From: JAVDCA01 sp035293985
Lineage (GTDB): Bacteria > Pseudomonadota > Alphaproteobacteria > Rhizobiales > Xanthobacteraceae
Assembly (NCBI GenBank): GCA_035293985.1
Contig: DATGLS010000014.1
Coordinates: forward strand, 247,508 to 311,507
Reading direction: 5' to 3'
Length of the DNA stretch: 64,000 bases
The translations under genes and the position numbers were made by a program. The notes below the pieces were generated by a model. That model saw only the letters and a list, made by a program, of their open reading frames with translations. It ran no database searches and had not been told where the DNA came from. Below, piece by piece: positions 1 to 8,792 of this stretch (the first letter of the stretch is position 1; each line of letters starts with the position of its first letter).

Positions 1-120
1 CACAAAGGGATCGCGCCGGCCGCGCGCGACCCCGCGCGCCGCCGGCGCTCCTCGCAAAGCCTTGGGGATCGCCGTGCGCCGCTGATTGACCCGCTATCGG
101 TCTTCCTCCACAACGCGCGC

Positions 121-1215
<1,095 letters not shown>

Positions 1216-1229
1216 GGCCGCTTGCGCCG

Positions 1230-1345
1230 GCCTCTCGCTCCTCCCCCGCCGCGGGGGAGGGCGGGGAGGGGGCTCTCGCCACAAGTCCGGACGCCGCCCT
1301 ACTTGCCCCCTCCGGCGCTTCGCGCGTATTCGGGAGGGGGCCCTC
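1230..1345. repeat. G/C-rich palindromic intergenic repeat (family A)
   Basis: Runs of CTCCTCCCCC and GGGGGAGGG face one another here, followed by CCCCCTCCGGCGCTTCGCGC and GGGAGGGGGCC. The same vocabulary recurs at about 5380-5465, 28400-28541 and 32755-32905, and inside cobN near 15526-15655. It separates the convergent purM and AhpD-like genes, so it may serve as a bidirectional terminator (inference). Confidence 0.6.
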
Positions 1346-1361
1346 CGCACCGTGCCTTACC

Positions 1362-1751
1362 TCACCACTCATATGCCTCATCCACCGGCACGCGATATCC
1401 GTGCACCAGGCGGTTGGTCTCGTTCGCCATCCCGACGACCGCCATCAGCTCGCCGAACATCGCCTCGCTCATGCCGGCCTTGCGCGCGGCGGCGCCGTGG
1501 CTGGCGATGCAGTAGCCGCAGCCGTTCGACACGCTGACGGCGAGATAGACCATCTCCTTGGTGAGCGTATCGAGCGCACCCGGCGCCATCACCTCCTTGA
1601 TGCTCTCCCAGGTGCGCTCGAGCGTCACCGGATCGTTGGCGAGGTACTTCCAGAAATTGTTGACGTCCGCGACCTTGCGGGTCGCCTTGATGTCGTCGAA
1701 CACCGCGCGCACCGCGGGCGATGCTGCGGCATAGTCGATGGGCTGGGGCAT
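1362..1751 (-). CDS. Carboxymuconolactone decarboxylase / AhpD-like protein
   Basis: A 129-residue all-helical protein of the CMD/AhpD superfamily. The redox signature SNGCGYCIASH (about residues 74-84) provides the CxxC pair and downstream His used by AhpD-type peroxidase/disulfide reductases, so a thiol-based antioxidant role is likelier than a true decarboxylase. The C-terminal stretch MFGELMAVVGMANETNRL fits the family's last helix. No partner peroxiredoxin is adjacent. It is convergent with purM and followed upstream by a palindromic repeat. The substrate cannot be told from sequence. Confidence 0.85.
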   Translation of the reverse strand: MPQPIDYAAASPAVRAVFDDIKATRKVADVNNFWKYLANDPVTLERTWESIKEVMAPGALDTLTKEMVYLAVSVSNGCGYCIASHGAAARKAGMSEAMFGELMAVVGMANETNRLVHGYRVPVDEAYEW

Positions 1752-1761
1752 TGGTTTTTTA

Positions 1762-1930
1762 CTCCGTCATTGCGAGGGCGCACCTATCTCGGGTTACCCA
1801 AGGTAGGCGATCATGACGCCCGAGTCGGGCGGGCCCGACTTGGGTGCGCCCGAAGCAATCTCGCGCCACAGGGACACGCGCCTGCTGATCGGGCTTGCTT
1901 CGTCGCCTTCGGCTCCTCGCAATGATGCCG
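1762..1930. repeat. Palindromic intergenic repeat, CGTCATTGCGAGG type (family E)
   Basis: Starts with CCGTCATTGCGAGGGCGC and ends with GCTTCGTCGCCTTCGGCTCC followed by TCGCAATGATG, with GAAGCAATC and GGGCTTGCTTCGTCG between. The outer ends are inverted copies. A shorter relative occurs near 25715-25746. This is a common dispersed element in Bradyrhizobiaceae (recalled knowledge). It fills the gap between two minus-strand genes. Confidence 0.55.
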
Positions 1931-1938
1931 AAGACTGA

Positions 1939-3549
1939 TCAATCATAGACTGTGTCGACGTAATGCTCCGAATCGACCACGGCCTCGATCACGGTCGGTC
2001 CCGTCGCGGCGAGCGCCTCGCGCACCGCGGCCTCGAGCGCCGCGGGGTCGCGCACGCCACGCGCCGGGACGCCGAAATAGTGCGCCGGCGGGTCGCGATA
2101 CTCCTCCGCCTGCAGCTCGGTGCCGTAGAGGGGAAACTGCCGGCGGATCTGCTTGACCTTGATCAGTGCCAGCCAGCGATCGTCGAGCACGACGATCGGC
2201 AGCGTCAGCCCGAGCCGCTTCGCCACGGCGACCTCGCCGCAGGTCATCTGGAAGCAGCCGTCGCCGATCAGGCAGACCACCGGCCTCTGCGGCTCGGCAA
2301 GCTTCGCCGCGATCGCGGCCGGCAGCCCGAAGCCCATGGACGACCAGCCATTGGTGATCTGGAAATCGCGCGGTGCATGCGCGCTCCACTGCGATCCGAT
2401 CTGGTGCGTGTGAGCGCCGACGTCGAAGGCCAGCACGCCGTCGCGCGGCAGCGCGCGGCGCACCGCGTCGATCGCGGCATGCGCCGAGAAGGAATTGGTC
2501 GCCGGGCGCAGCGCCGCCTGGAAGGTCGCGCGATGGGTTGCGAGCTCCTCGCCGCGCCAGGCGTTGGCGCAGGGTGACTGCTGCGCAAGCCAGGCGAGCG
2601 ACGCATCGAGATCGCCCACCGCCTGGTGCACGAGCTTCACCGAAGGCGCGACATCCGCGGCCTCGATGTCGATGGCGAGGAGCGGCACGTCGCCGATCCA
2701 CGCCTCGTACTCGACCTCGATGGTGTCGTAGCCCAGGCCGACGATCAGGTCGGCCGAGCGCAGCAGCTTGCGCTGCACCTGCCGGCACGCGCGCTCGATG
2801 CAGCCGAACGCGAGCGGATGATCCTCGTCGATCATTCCCTTGGCCATCGTGGTGGTCGCGAACGGCAGGCCGTGCCGCGCGATCACGGCGCGCAGCAGGC
2901 CGGGATCGGCCACGCGCATTGCCGACGACCCGAGCACCGCGATCGGCCGCCGCGCCCGCGCCAGCACCGCGTGCGCCTTGCTGAGGGCCTCGCCGGCCGC
3001 GGGCGGCACTTTCGCCGGCGACGGGATCGCGGGCACCTCCTCGCGCCCGGCCGCGAGCGCCACGTCCTCGGGCAGATCGAGATGCACCGGCCCGCGCGGC
3101 TCGCTCATGGCGATGCGGATCGCCTCCGCGACCGTCGCGGCGACCTTACCGGGCTCGAGCCGAAAGCTCGCCTTGGTGATCGGCGCGAACAGCTGGTGGT
3201 GATCGATCCACATCTGGATGCGGCGGCCGAGCTGGTCGGTATTGAGGTTGCAGGTGATCGCGATCATCGGCGAGCGGTCGAGAAAGGCGCAGCCGACGCC
3301 GGTCGCGAGATTCGTCGCGCCCGGTCCGAGAGTCGCTATCGCCAGTCCGGGCGCGCCCGTCATCCGGCCGCTCACGTCCGCCGCAAAACCCGCCGAACCC
3401 TCATGCGCGGTCAGCACGAACTCGACCCCGCCCCTTCGCATGGCATCGATCAGCGGCAGGACATTGCCGCTGGGGACGCCGAATCCGCGACGGATTCCGG
3501 CGGCCCGCAGGGTCGCAACGATCAGATCGGCATTGTTCATGGATGGCAT
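1939..3549 (-). CDS. Thiamine pyrophosphate-dependent enzyme, acetolactate synthase-like
   Basis: A 536-residue member of the acetolactate synthase / benzoylformate decarboxylase superfamily. The N-terminal pyrimidine-binding domain carries the catalytic Glu in TAHEGSAGFAADVSG (about residue 50) and LGPGATNLATGV. A central domain follows, then the C-terminal pyrophosphate-binding domain with GWSSMGFGLPAAIAAK and the GDG of LIGDGCFQMTCGE. The position usually read as NN or ND after GDG is DD here (VVLDDRWLAL). It stands alone, without a small regulatory subunit (ilvN), which argues against a biosynthetic acetolactate synthase and for a 2-oxo acid decarboxylase or similar. A second Met at 3540 is an equally possible start. 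Confidence 0.8.
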   Translation of the reverse strand: MPSMNNADLIVATLRAAGIRRGFGVPSGNVLPLIDAMRRGGVEFVLTAHEGSAGFAADVSGRMTGAPGLAIATLGPGATNLATGVGCAFLDRSPMIAITCNLNTDQLGRRIQMWIDHHQLFAPITKASFRLEPGKVAATVAEAIRIAMSEPRGPVHLDLPEDVALAAGREEVPAIPSPAKVPPAAGEALSKAHAVLARARRPIAVLGSSAMRVADPGLLRAVIARHGLPFATTTMAKGMIDEDHPLAFGCIERACRQVQRKLLRSADLIVGLGYDTIEVEYEAWIGDVPLLAIDIEAADVAPSVKLVHQAVGDLDASLAWLAQQSPCANAWRGEELATHRATFQAALRPATNSFSAHAAIDAVRRALPRDGVLAFDVGAHTHQIGSQWSAHAPRDFQITNGWSSMGFGLPAAIAAKLAEPQRPVVCLIGDGCFQMTCGEVAVAKRLGLTLPIVVLDDRWLALIKVKQIRRQFPLYGTELQAEEYRDPPAHYFGVPARGVRDPAALEAAVREALAATGPTVIEAVVDSEHYVDTVYD

Positions 3550-3833
3550 CGAACCCAGTCAGGCAGGCATGGTGGGGGCGAGTTCAGCAGGGATGGTGGC
3601 GGGCCCTTCACGTGGCGCTCACATCTGCGGCATCGGTCGCTAAAATTCTACCCATCCCGGCAAGCTCCCACCACCTATGTCCCGAAACCACGGGGCAAGC
3701 TTTCCGTAACTTGGCGTGAACCTTTCGGCGGTCCGGGGAGACATAAGGAGCGAACGGGCGCGCCGAGGGAACCGAAATTTCACCCCTACAGGGTACCTTC
3801 CAGCCCGCCTGACCGAGACAGGGAGCCAGAACA

Positions 3834-4205
3834 ATGAGCATTTCGCGCACCGCCAAGCTTACCCTCGCGGCCATCGTCGGCCTCGGCCTCGCGGCCACCG
3901 CCATCCCGGCCAAGGCGACCGGCAATTTCGATGGCAAGTGGAGCGTGGTGGTGGTCACCACCAAGGGCACTTGCGACCGCGCCTACCGCTATCCGATCGC
4001 GATCCGCGGCGAGACCTTGATCAATGCCGGCGACACGGCGTTCGACATTCAGGGCCGCGTGCAGGGCAACGGCGCGGTGGCGGTCAAGATCAGCTACGGC
4101 GACCAGAGCGCCCATGGCGTCGGCCGTCTCTCGGGCACCATGGGCTCGGGCTCCTGGAGCGGCGGCGCCTGCGCCGGCACCTGGACCGCGGAGCGCCGCT
4201 CGTAA
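3834..4205 (+). CDS. Small secreted protein of unknown function
   Basis: A 123-residue protein with a clear Sec signal peptide: basic start, hydrophobic core LTLAAIVGLGLAATAIP, and likely cleavage after AKA near residue 29. The mature part is Gly-rich and beta-like (GNFDGKWSVVVVTTKGTCDR to GSGSWSGGACAGTWTAERRS) with two Cys that could form a disulfide. This looks like the small periplasmic beta proteins common in Bradyrhizobiaceae, function unknown. It is monocistronic: it is divergent from the TPP enzyme and followed by a strong intrinsic terminator. The start is preceded by a GGGAGCC element about 7 bases upstream. Confidence 0.8.
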   Translation: MSISRTAKLTLAAIVGLGLAATAIPAKATGNFDGKWSVVVVTTKGTCDRAYRYPIAIRGETLINAGDTAFDIQGRVQGNGAVAVKISYGDQSAHGVGRLSGTMGSGSWSGGACAGTWTAERRS

Positions 4206-4241
4206 CGAATTCAAGCTTCACTGGCGACGTAGCGTTGCGTA

Positions 4242-4276
4242 GATGCCCGGGCAGAAGCCCGGGCATCAGTGTTTTT
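4242..4276 (+). terminator. Rho-independent terminator
   Basis: A perfect 11-bp stem, GATGCCCGGGC and GCCCGGGCATC, closes an AGAA loop and is followed by AGTGTTTTT. It lies 37 bases after the stop of the small secreted protein. It is the clearest intrinsic terminator in the window. Confidence 0.9.
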
Positions 4277-4290
4277 GCGAGATGAAGAAG

Positions 4291-4394
4291 CGTCATGCCC
4301 GGCCTTGTGCGGCCTTGTGCCGGCATCCCCGTCTTTGCGATTCTGGCGAGGAAGACGTGGATGCCCGCATTCACGTCGCATTCCAGGCATGACG
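4291..4394. repeat. Palindromic intergenic repeat, CGTCATGCCCGG type (family C)
   Basis: Begins CGTCATGCCCGGCCTTGTG and ends CATTCCAGGCATGACG, with an internal GACGTGGATGCCCGC. The ends are inverted copies. The element sits between the secreted protein and the 3' end of cobS. A relative of this family lies inside cobB at about 7250-7320. Confidence 0.7.
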
Positions 4395-4409
4395 TTGAAA
4401 GCGCTGCTA

Positions 4410-5297
4410 TTAGAACCACGCCGCGGTGGTCAGCAGCACGATGCATTCGCCGACCTGCTCGGCGGTGCCGAGCACGTCGCCGGTCTGCCCGCCGAGCTTG
4501 CGGCGGGCGACGAGGGCAAGCACGAGGTTGCCGATCAGCATGTACACGATCGCGACCAGTGCTGCCGCCGTGCCGAGCGCGATCCATAGGATCAGGATGC
4601 CGAGCAGCGCCGCCGCAATGGCGCGCCGCGGCGTCGGGGCGCCGGCCTGCGCCGCGAGCCCGTCGGGCCGCGCCGGCGGCAGCGCGCGCATGAACAACGG
4701 CAGGCCCGCGCGCGCCGCCGCATGCGCCCCGATCAGCGCCCAGGCGACGAGGCTGGTCTTCGGCAGGTCGTTGAGCGCGCCGACGCGCAGTGCGAACGAG
4801 ATGATGAGCGCGCAGGCACCGAACGTGCCGATGCGGCCGTCGCGCATGATCTCGAGCGCCTGCGTCCGCGTCGCCCCGCCGAAGCCGTCGGCGGTGTCGG
4901 CGAGCCCGTCCTCGTGCAGGCAGCCGGTGAAGAGCATCGAGGCTGCGACCGCGAGCGCCGCGGCGACGAATTGCGGCAGATGGAGCCGCACCGAGGCCCA
5001 ATAGACGAACGCCGCCACGATCCCGATCACCACCCCGGCAATCGGCGAGCACCAGCTCGCCCGCGCCACCGCGGCGCCGTCGATCGGCGTCGATTGCGCC
5101 ATCGGCAGGCGCGTGTAGAAGGCGAGCGCAACCCGCAGATCGGTCGCGAGCCCGCCGAGCTCGATTCCGCCCAGCCCCGCCGTCGCGCGGCCGACGTTTT
5201 CCCGCGCGGCCCGCCCGAGGTCGGTCAGCCGCATCTCGCCGAGCCGGAGGTCGGCAAAGTACTTGCGCAGCCGCTCGAGGTGGTCCTGCCAAGGCAT
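4410..5297 (-). CDS. cobS: Adenosylcobinamide-GDP ribazoletransferase
   Basis: Joins adenosylcobinamide-GDP to alpha-ribazole (or its phosphate) in the last step of cobalamin assembly; also called CobV in the aerobic nomenclature. It is an integral inner membrane protein. The 295-residue product has several hydrophobic segments and the signature HEDGLADTADGFGGATR (about residues 126-142), with MRDGRIGTFG just after and GGQTGDVLGTAEQ near the C-terminus. There is a hydrophilic N-terminal extension of about 60 residues before the usual family start (LRVALAFYTRLPM), so the true start may be internal. It is divergent from cobT, its functional partner, across a 220-bp gap holding a repeat. Confidence 0.93.
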   Translation of the reverse strand: MPWQDHLERLRKYFADLRLGEMRLTDLGRAARENVGRATAGLGGIELGGLATDLRVALAFYTRLPMAQSTPIDGAAVARASWCSPIAGVVIGIVAAFVYWASVRLHLPQFVAAALAVAASMLFTGCLHEDGLADTADGFGGATRTQALEIMRDGRIGTFGACALIISFALRVGALNDLPKTSLVAWALIGAHAAARAGLPLFMRALPPARPDGLAAQAGAPTPRRAIAAALLGILILWIALGTAAALVAIVYMLIGNLVLALVARRKLGGQTGDVLGTAEQVGECIVLLTTAAWF

Positions 5298-5379
5298 GCG
5301 GTAGTTATAGGATCGAAATCAGCTAGATTGCTACCGCACGCGCGTCGGTTGTTCTTCTCGCAGGCGGACGGCCTATCGC

Positions 5380-5465
5380 CTCCTCCCGCCTGCAGGGGAG
5401 GGGGGAGGGGGCTCTCTCCGCGAGCTCGGAGCAAGCGGCGCCTCCTCTGTGTCTCTCCTCGGCAA
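5380..5465. repeat. G/C-rich palindromic repeat (family A)
   Basis: CCTCCCGCCTGCAGGGGAGG is followed by GGGAGGGGGCTCTCTCCGCG, then GGCAAGCGCGGGGGAGAGG. It has the same composition and order as the copies near 1240 and 28400. It fills most of the cobS-cobT divergent gap, leaving little room for promoters. Confidence 0.55.
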
Positions 5466-5517
5466 GCGCGGGGGAGAGGACGAAAGAGCCGATCCCACTT
5501 CGTTCTTTGGAGTCCTC

Positions 5518-6534
5518 TTGCCCGCCCCTTTCTCTTCCCTCTCCGCCCTGCGCGCCGCCTGCCTCGACCTGCCGCCGGCCGATGTAGCCGCCGGGATGCT
5601 GGTCACGGTCCGGCAGGAGCAGCTCACGAAGCCACCCGGCAGCCTCGGGCGGCTCGAGGACGTGGTCGCCTGGCTCGCGACCTGGCAGAGCCATGAGCCG
5701 CGCCTCGACCGGGTCGAGGTGCTGGTCTTTGCCGGCAATCACGGGGTGACCGCGCGGGGCGTCTCCGCCTATCCGGCGGCCGTGACGGCGCAGATGGTGG
5801 CGAATTTCGCCGCCGGGGGCGCCGCCATCAACCAGCTCGCCCGCATCGCCGGCGCGAGCCTGCGGGTGATCCCGCTGATGCTCGACCAGCCGACGCAGGA
5901 TTTCACCCAGGCGCCGGCGATGGACGCGCCGTCCTTCCTTGCCGCGGTCGGGGCCGGCTACGACGCGGTCGGCACCGGCGCCGACCTCATCTGCCTCGGC
6001 GAGATGGGCATCGGCAACACCACGGCGGCCGCAGCGCTTGCCGCGGCGCTGTTCGGGGGCGACGGTGAGCGTTGGGCCGGCCGCGGCACCGGCGTCGATA
6101 AGGCAGGTCTGAGGCGCAAGCGCGCCGCCATCGATGCGGCGCTCGCGCGGCATGCGCCGCTGATGGGCGATCCGCTCGCGCTCGCGGCGGCGCTCGGCGG
6201 CCGCGAGCTCGCCGCGATCCTCGGCGCAACGCTTGCGGCGCGCGTACGCGGCATCCCGGTGCTGCTCGACGGCTTCGTCTCGACCGCCGCCGCGGCGCCG
6301 CTCGCGCGGCTGCGCCGCGACGGGCTCGACCACGCGCTCGCCGCGCACGTCTCCGCCGAAGCCGCCCACCGCACGCTGCTCGACGAGCTCGAGCTCGCCC
6401 CGCTGCTCGACCTCGGCATGCGCCTCGGCGAAGCCTCCGGCGCCGCGCTCGCGGTCCTGCTGCTGCGCGCCGCGCTCGCCTGTCACACCGGCATGGCGAC
6501 CTTCGCCGAGGCGGGGGTCGCCGACGGGTCGTAG
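5518..6534 (+). CDS. cobT: Nicotinate-nucleotide--dimethylbenzimidazole phosphoribosyltransferase
   Basis: Makes alpha-ribazole phosphate from nicotinate mononucleotide and 5,6-dimethylbenzimidazole (CobU in Pseudomonas denitrificans naming). The 338-residue protein has QLTKPPGSLGRLE, FAGNHGVTARGVSAYP, GEMGIGNTTAAAAL and the C-terminal MRLGEASGAALAV with the catalytic-region Glu. I chose the TTG at 5518 because GGAG lies 5 bases upstream (5509-5512) and the resulting length is normal. The open frame extends upstream to 5449, but those residues come from repeat sequence. The stop codon TAG lies within the first bases of a palindromic repeat that separates it from convergent cobB. Confidence 0.93.
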   Translation: MPAPFSSLSALRAACLDLPPADVAAGMLVTVRQEQLTKPPGSLGRLEDVVAWLATWQSHEPRLDRVEVLVFAGNHGVTARGVSAYPAAVTAQMVANFAAGGAAINQLARIAGASLRVIPLMLDQPTQDFTQAPAMDAPSFLAAVGAGYDAVGTGADLICLGEMGIGNTTAAAALAAALFGGDGERWAGRGTGVDKAGLRRKRAAIDAALARHAPLMGDPLALAAALGGRELAAILGATLAARVRGIPVLLDGFVSTAAAAPLARLRRDGLDHALAAHVSAEAAHRTLLDELELAPLLDLGMRLGEASGAALAVLLLRAALACHTGMATFAEAGVADGS

Positions 6535-6636
6535 GGTGGCAAAATCGCCTGCTCTTCTCTCCCCGCATGGGCAAAGGCGCATCGGCGATTTTACCCAGGC
6601 GACGAGGGAGGAGACGCGCCTTTGCCCACCTACGGA
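6531..6636. repeat. Palindromic repeat, GTAGGGTGGGCAAA type (family B), between convergent cobT and cobB
   Basis: GTAGGGTGGCAAAATCGCC at one end faces CGCCTTTGCCCACCTAC at the other, with GGGCAAAGGCGC and GGCGATTTTACCC inside. The cobT stop codon is the TAG of the left arm and the cobB stop lies 2 bases past the right arm. Its position between convergent genes suggests a bidirectional terminator (inference). Relatives occur at 34582-34737, about 59210-59335 and 61503-61617. Confidence 0.7.
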
Positions 6637-6637
6637 T

Positions 6638-7996
6638 CTACTCCTGCGCAATCAGGTGGAAGAACGTCCCGCTGACGTTGCCGCGCCGGCTTCCCGTCTC
6701 TTCCACCGGCTTGCCTTGCGCATCGCGGATCTCCGCCAGCGGTGCATCGTTGCCCGACTCGATCATCGACGCATGATGAAACTCGTGTCCGCGCAGTCGC
6801 GCGCCCGCGACCCCGATCGGGCACGGCGCCAGCAACCGCGCCGCTCGATAGCCGAGATGCAGCTTGCGCTTGGCAAAGCTCGTCGCATGGCCGAGCAGCC
6901 CCGTCATGGCGTGGCGTGCGCCCGCGGCATCGACGAGCCCGGCGCCCAGCACCATGTAGCCGCCGCACTCGCCGTGCACGCGCCGCGTTGCCGCGAAATG
7001 GGCGAGCCCGGCTTTGAAGTTTTGCGCGCCGGCGAGCGCATCGGCATGCAGCTCCGGATAGCCCCCCGGCAGCCAGCAGACGTCGCAGTCCGCCGGCGGT
7101 CCCTCGTCGGCGAGCGGCGAAAACGTCGCGATCTCGGCGCCCGCGCGGCGCCAGCCATCGACGAGATGCGGATAGACGAACGAGAACGCCGCATCCGCTG
7201 CCAGCGCAATTCGCTGCCCCGGCGGTGCGAGGGCAACGGCGTCACGCTCCGTCATGGCCGGGCATAGCCGTAACAACGGCGTCGCTTCGCTCGCCTTTGT
7301 CCCGGTCATCCACGTCTTCGCGATGGCCGAAATCGCGTCGACGTCGCAGTGCTTCTCAATGGCCTGCGCCAGCCGCGCCAGCCGCGCTTCCAAATCCGCA
7401 TGCTCGCGCGCCTGCACCAGCCCGAGGTGCCGCTCCGGCAGCACCAGCGTCTCGTCGCGCGGCATGGCGCCGAGCACCGGCACGCCGATCCGTGTGATCG
7501 CGTCAGCCACGAGCGCGCGGTGACGTTCGCTGCCCACCCGGTTGAGCACGACGCCGGCGACCCGCACCGCCGGATCGAACCGGGCAAATCCCGCGGCGAC
7601 GGCGGCCGCCGACTGCGACTGGCCCGAGACGTCGAGCACCAGCAGCACCGGCACGTCGAAGCGGGCGGCCAGCTCTGCTGCGGCGCCGCTGCGCCCGGCT
7701 TCGCCCGGCACCCCGTCGAAGAGCCCCATGGCGCCCTCGATCAGCAGCATGTCGGCGTCGTGCGCGGCCTGTGCCATCAGCGCCGCGAGCAGCGCCGGCC
7801 GCATCGCCCAGCTGTCAAGATTGAGGCTCGCTCCACCGGTCGCGGCCGCATGAAACGCCGGATCGATGTAGTCGGGCCCGGATTTCCCCGCATGCACGTT
7901 GATGCCGCGCCGTCTGAGCGCCGCCAGCAACCCGAGCGTCACCGTGGTTTTGCCCGCGCCCGAGCGCGGCGCCGAGATGAGTAGAGCGCGCGTCAT
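6638..7996 (-). CDS. cobB: Cobyrinate (hydrogenobyrinate) a,c-diamide synthase
   Basis: ATP- and glutamine-dependent amidation of side chains a and c of the corrin ring. The 452-residue protein has an N-terminal P-loop domain (SAPRSGAGKTTVTLGL, SGPDYIDPAFH, IEGAMGLFDG) and a C-terminal class I glutamine amidotransferase domain with WLPGGYPELHA and the nucleophile Cys in HGECGGYMVLG. I prefer the ATG at 7996, which starts just before the P-loop; an upstream in-frame ATG at 8074 would overlap cobM. Residues about 226-249 (AKTWMTGTKASEATPLL and neighbours) are the translation of a palindromic repeat inserted between the two domains. It is the last gene of cobL-cobM-cobB. Confidence 0.93.
   Translation of the reverse strand: MTRALLISAPRSGAGKTTVTLGLLAALRRRGINVHAGKSGPDYIDPAFHAAATGGASLNLDSWAMRPALLAALMAQAAHDADMLLIEGAMGLFDGVPGEAGRSGAAAELAARFDVPVLLVLDVSGQSQSAAAVAAGFARFDPAVRVAGVVLNRVGSERHRALVADAITRIGVPVLGAMPRDETLVLPERHLGLVQAREHADLEARLARLAQAIEKHCDVDAISAIAKTWMTGTKASEATPLLRLCPAMTERDAVALAPPGQRIALAADAAFSFVYPHLVDGWRRAGAEIATFSPLADEGPPADCDVCWLPGGYPELHADALAGAQNFKAGLAHFAATRRVHGECGGYMVLGAGLVDAAGARHAMTGLLGHATSFAKRKLHLGYRAARLLAPCPIGVAGARLRGHEFHHASMIESGNDAPLAEIRDAQGKPVEETGSRRGNVSGTFFHLIAQE
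7250..7320. repeat. Palindromic repeat (family C) inside cobB, in frame
   Basis: On the plus strand CGTCATGGCCGGGCATAG faces CTTTGTCCCGGTCATCCACG; the arms are imperfect inverted copies (ATGGCCGGGCATAG against ATGACCGGGACAAAG). The sequence has the vocabulary of the intergenic element at 4291-4394 but lies fully within the cobB reading frame. Confidence 0.7.
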
Positions 7997-8030
7997 GGCC
8001 GCACGGGCGCCCTCATGCGCGGCGGTGCGC

Positions 8031-8792
8031 TCACGCTCCGCTCCCACGAAACCGCCGCCGATAGTCTGCGTCATACAATGCGCTCTCGCGAAATTCCTCG
8101 GCCGCCAGCGCGCGGCCGACCAGCACCAGCGCGCTGCGCTCGATCGGATCGGCCGCGAGCTTCGCCGCGATATCGCCGAGAGTGCCGCGGATGACGCGCT
8201 CGTCCGGCCAGGTGGCGCGGGCGATCACGGCGACCGGGCAATCGATTCCGTAATGCGGTGCGACCTCTGCGACGATGCGGTCGATGGCGTGCACGGCGAG
8301 ATGGATCGCGAGCGTCGCCCCGGTCGCGGCGTAGGCCGCAAGCTGCTCGCCATCCGGCATCTTCGACGCGCGGCCGGGCACGCGGGTGAGCACCACGGTC
8401 TGTGCTACCTCCGGCACGGTCAGCTCGCGCCCGAGCACCGCCGCGGCCGCCGCGAAGGCCGGCACGCCCGGCGTGAGCGTGTAGGGAATGCGGTGCCGAT
8501 CGAGGCGGCGCAATTGCTCGGCAAGCGCGCTGTAGACCGAGAGGTCGCCCGAATGCAGCCGCGCCACGTCGAGCCCTTGTGCGTGCGCCGCGACGTATTC
8601 GGCCTCGATCGCGTTGAGCGACATCGGCGCCGTATCGACGAGGCGCGCGCCGGGCGCACAATGCGCGAGCAGCTCCGGCGCGACAGTCGATCCGGCGAAG
8701 AGGCAGACCGGGCAGCGCGCCAGGAGGTCACGTCCGCGCAGCGTGATGAGGTCGGCGGCGCCGGGACCGGCGCCGATGAAATGCACCGTCAT
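8031..8792 (-). CDS. cobM: Precorrin-4 C11-methyltransferase
   Basis: SAM-dependent methylation of precorrin-4 at C11 to precorrin-5. The 253-residue protein is a tetrapyrrole methylase: VHFIGAGPGAADLITLRG at the start, LHSGDLSVYSAL (about residues 80-91), TPGVPAFAAAAAVLG, and a C-terminal domain ending RRRFRG. The start at 8792 gives the family N-terminus and overlaps the cobL stop as ATGA, indicating translational coupling. An in-frame ATG at 8849 would run into cobL. 34 bases separate it from cobB downstream. Confidence 0.95.
   Translation of the reverse strand: MTVHFIGAGPGAADLITLRGRDLLARCPVCLFAGSTVAPELLAHCAPGARLVDTAPMSLNAIEAEYVAAHAQGLDVARLHSGDLSVYSALAEQLRRLDRHRIPYTLTPGVPAFAAAAAVLGRELTVPEVAQTVVLTRVPGRASKMPDGEQLAAYAATGATLAIHLAVHAIDRIVAEVAPHYGIDCPVAVIARATWPDERVIRGTLGDIAAKLAADPIERSALVLVGRALAAEEFRESALYDADYRRRFRGSGA

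Noticed and set aside
1939..3549. Biosynthetic acetolactate synthase (ilvB)
   Set aside because: No ilvN or ilvC is adjacent and the TPP motif reads DD instead of the usual NN or ND, so only the superfamily is claimed.
5449..5517. N-terminal extension of CobT starting at an upstream ATG
   Set aside because: Those codons come from repeat sequence, and TTG at 5518 has a well-spaced GGAG and gives the normal length.
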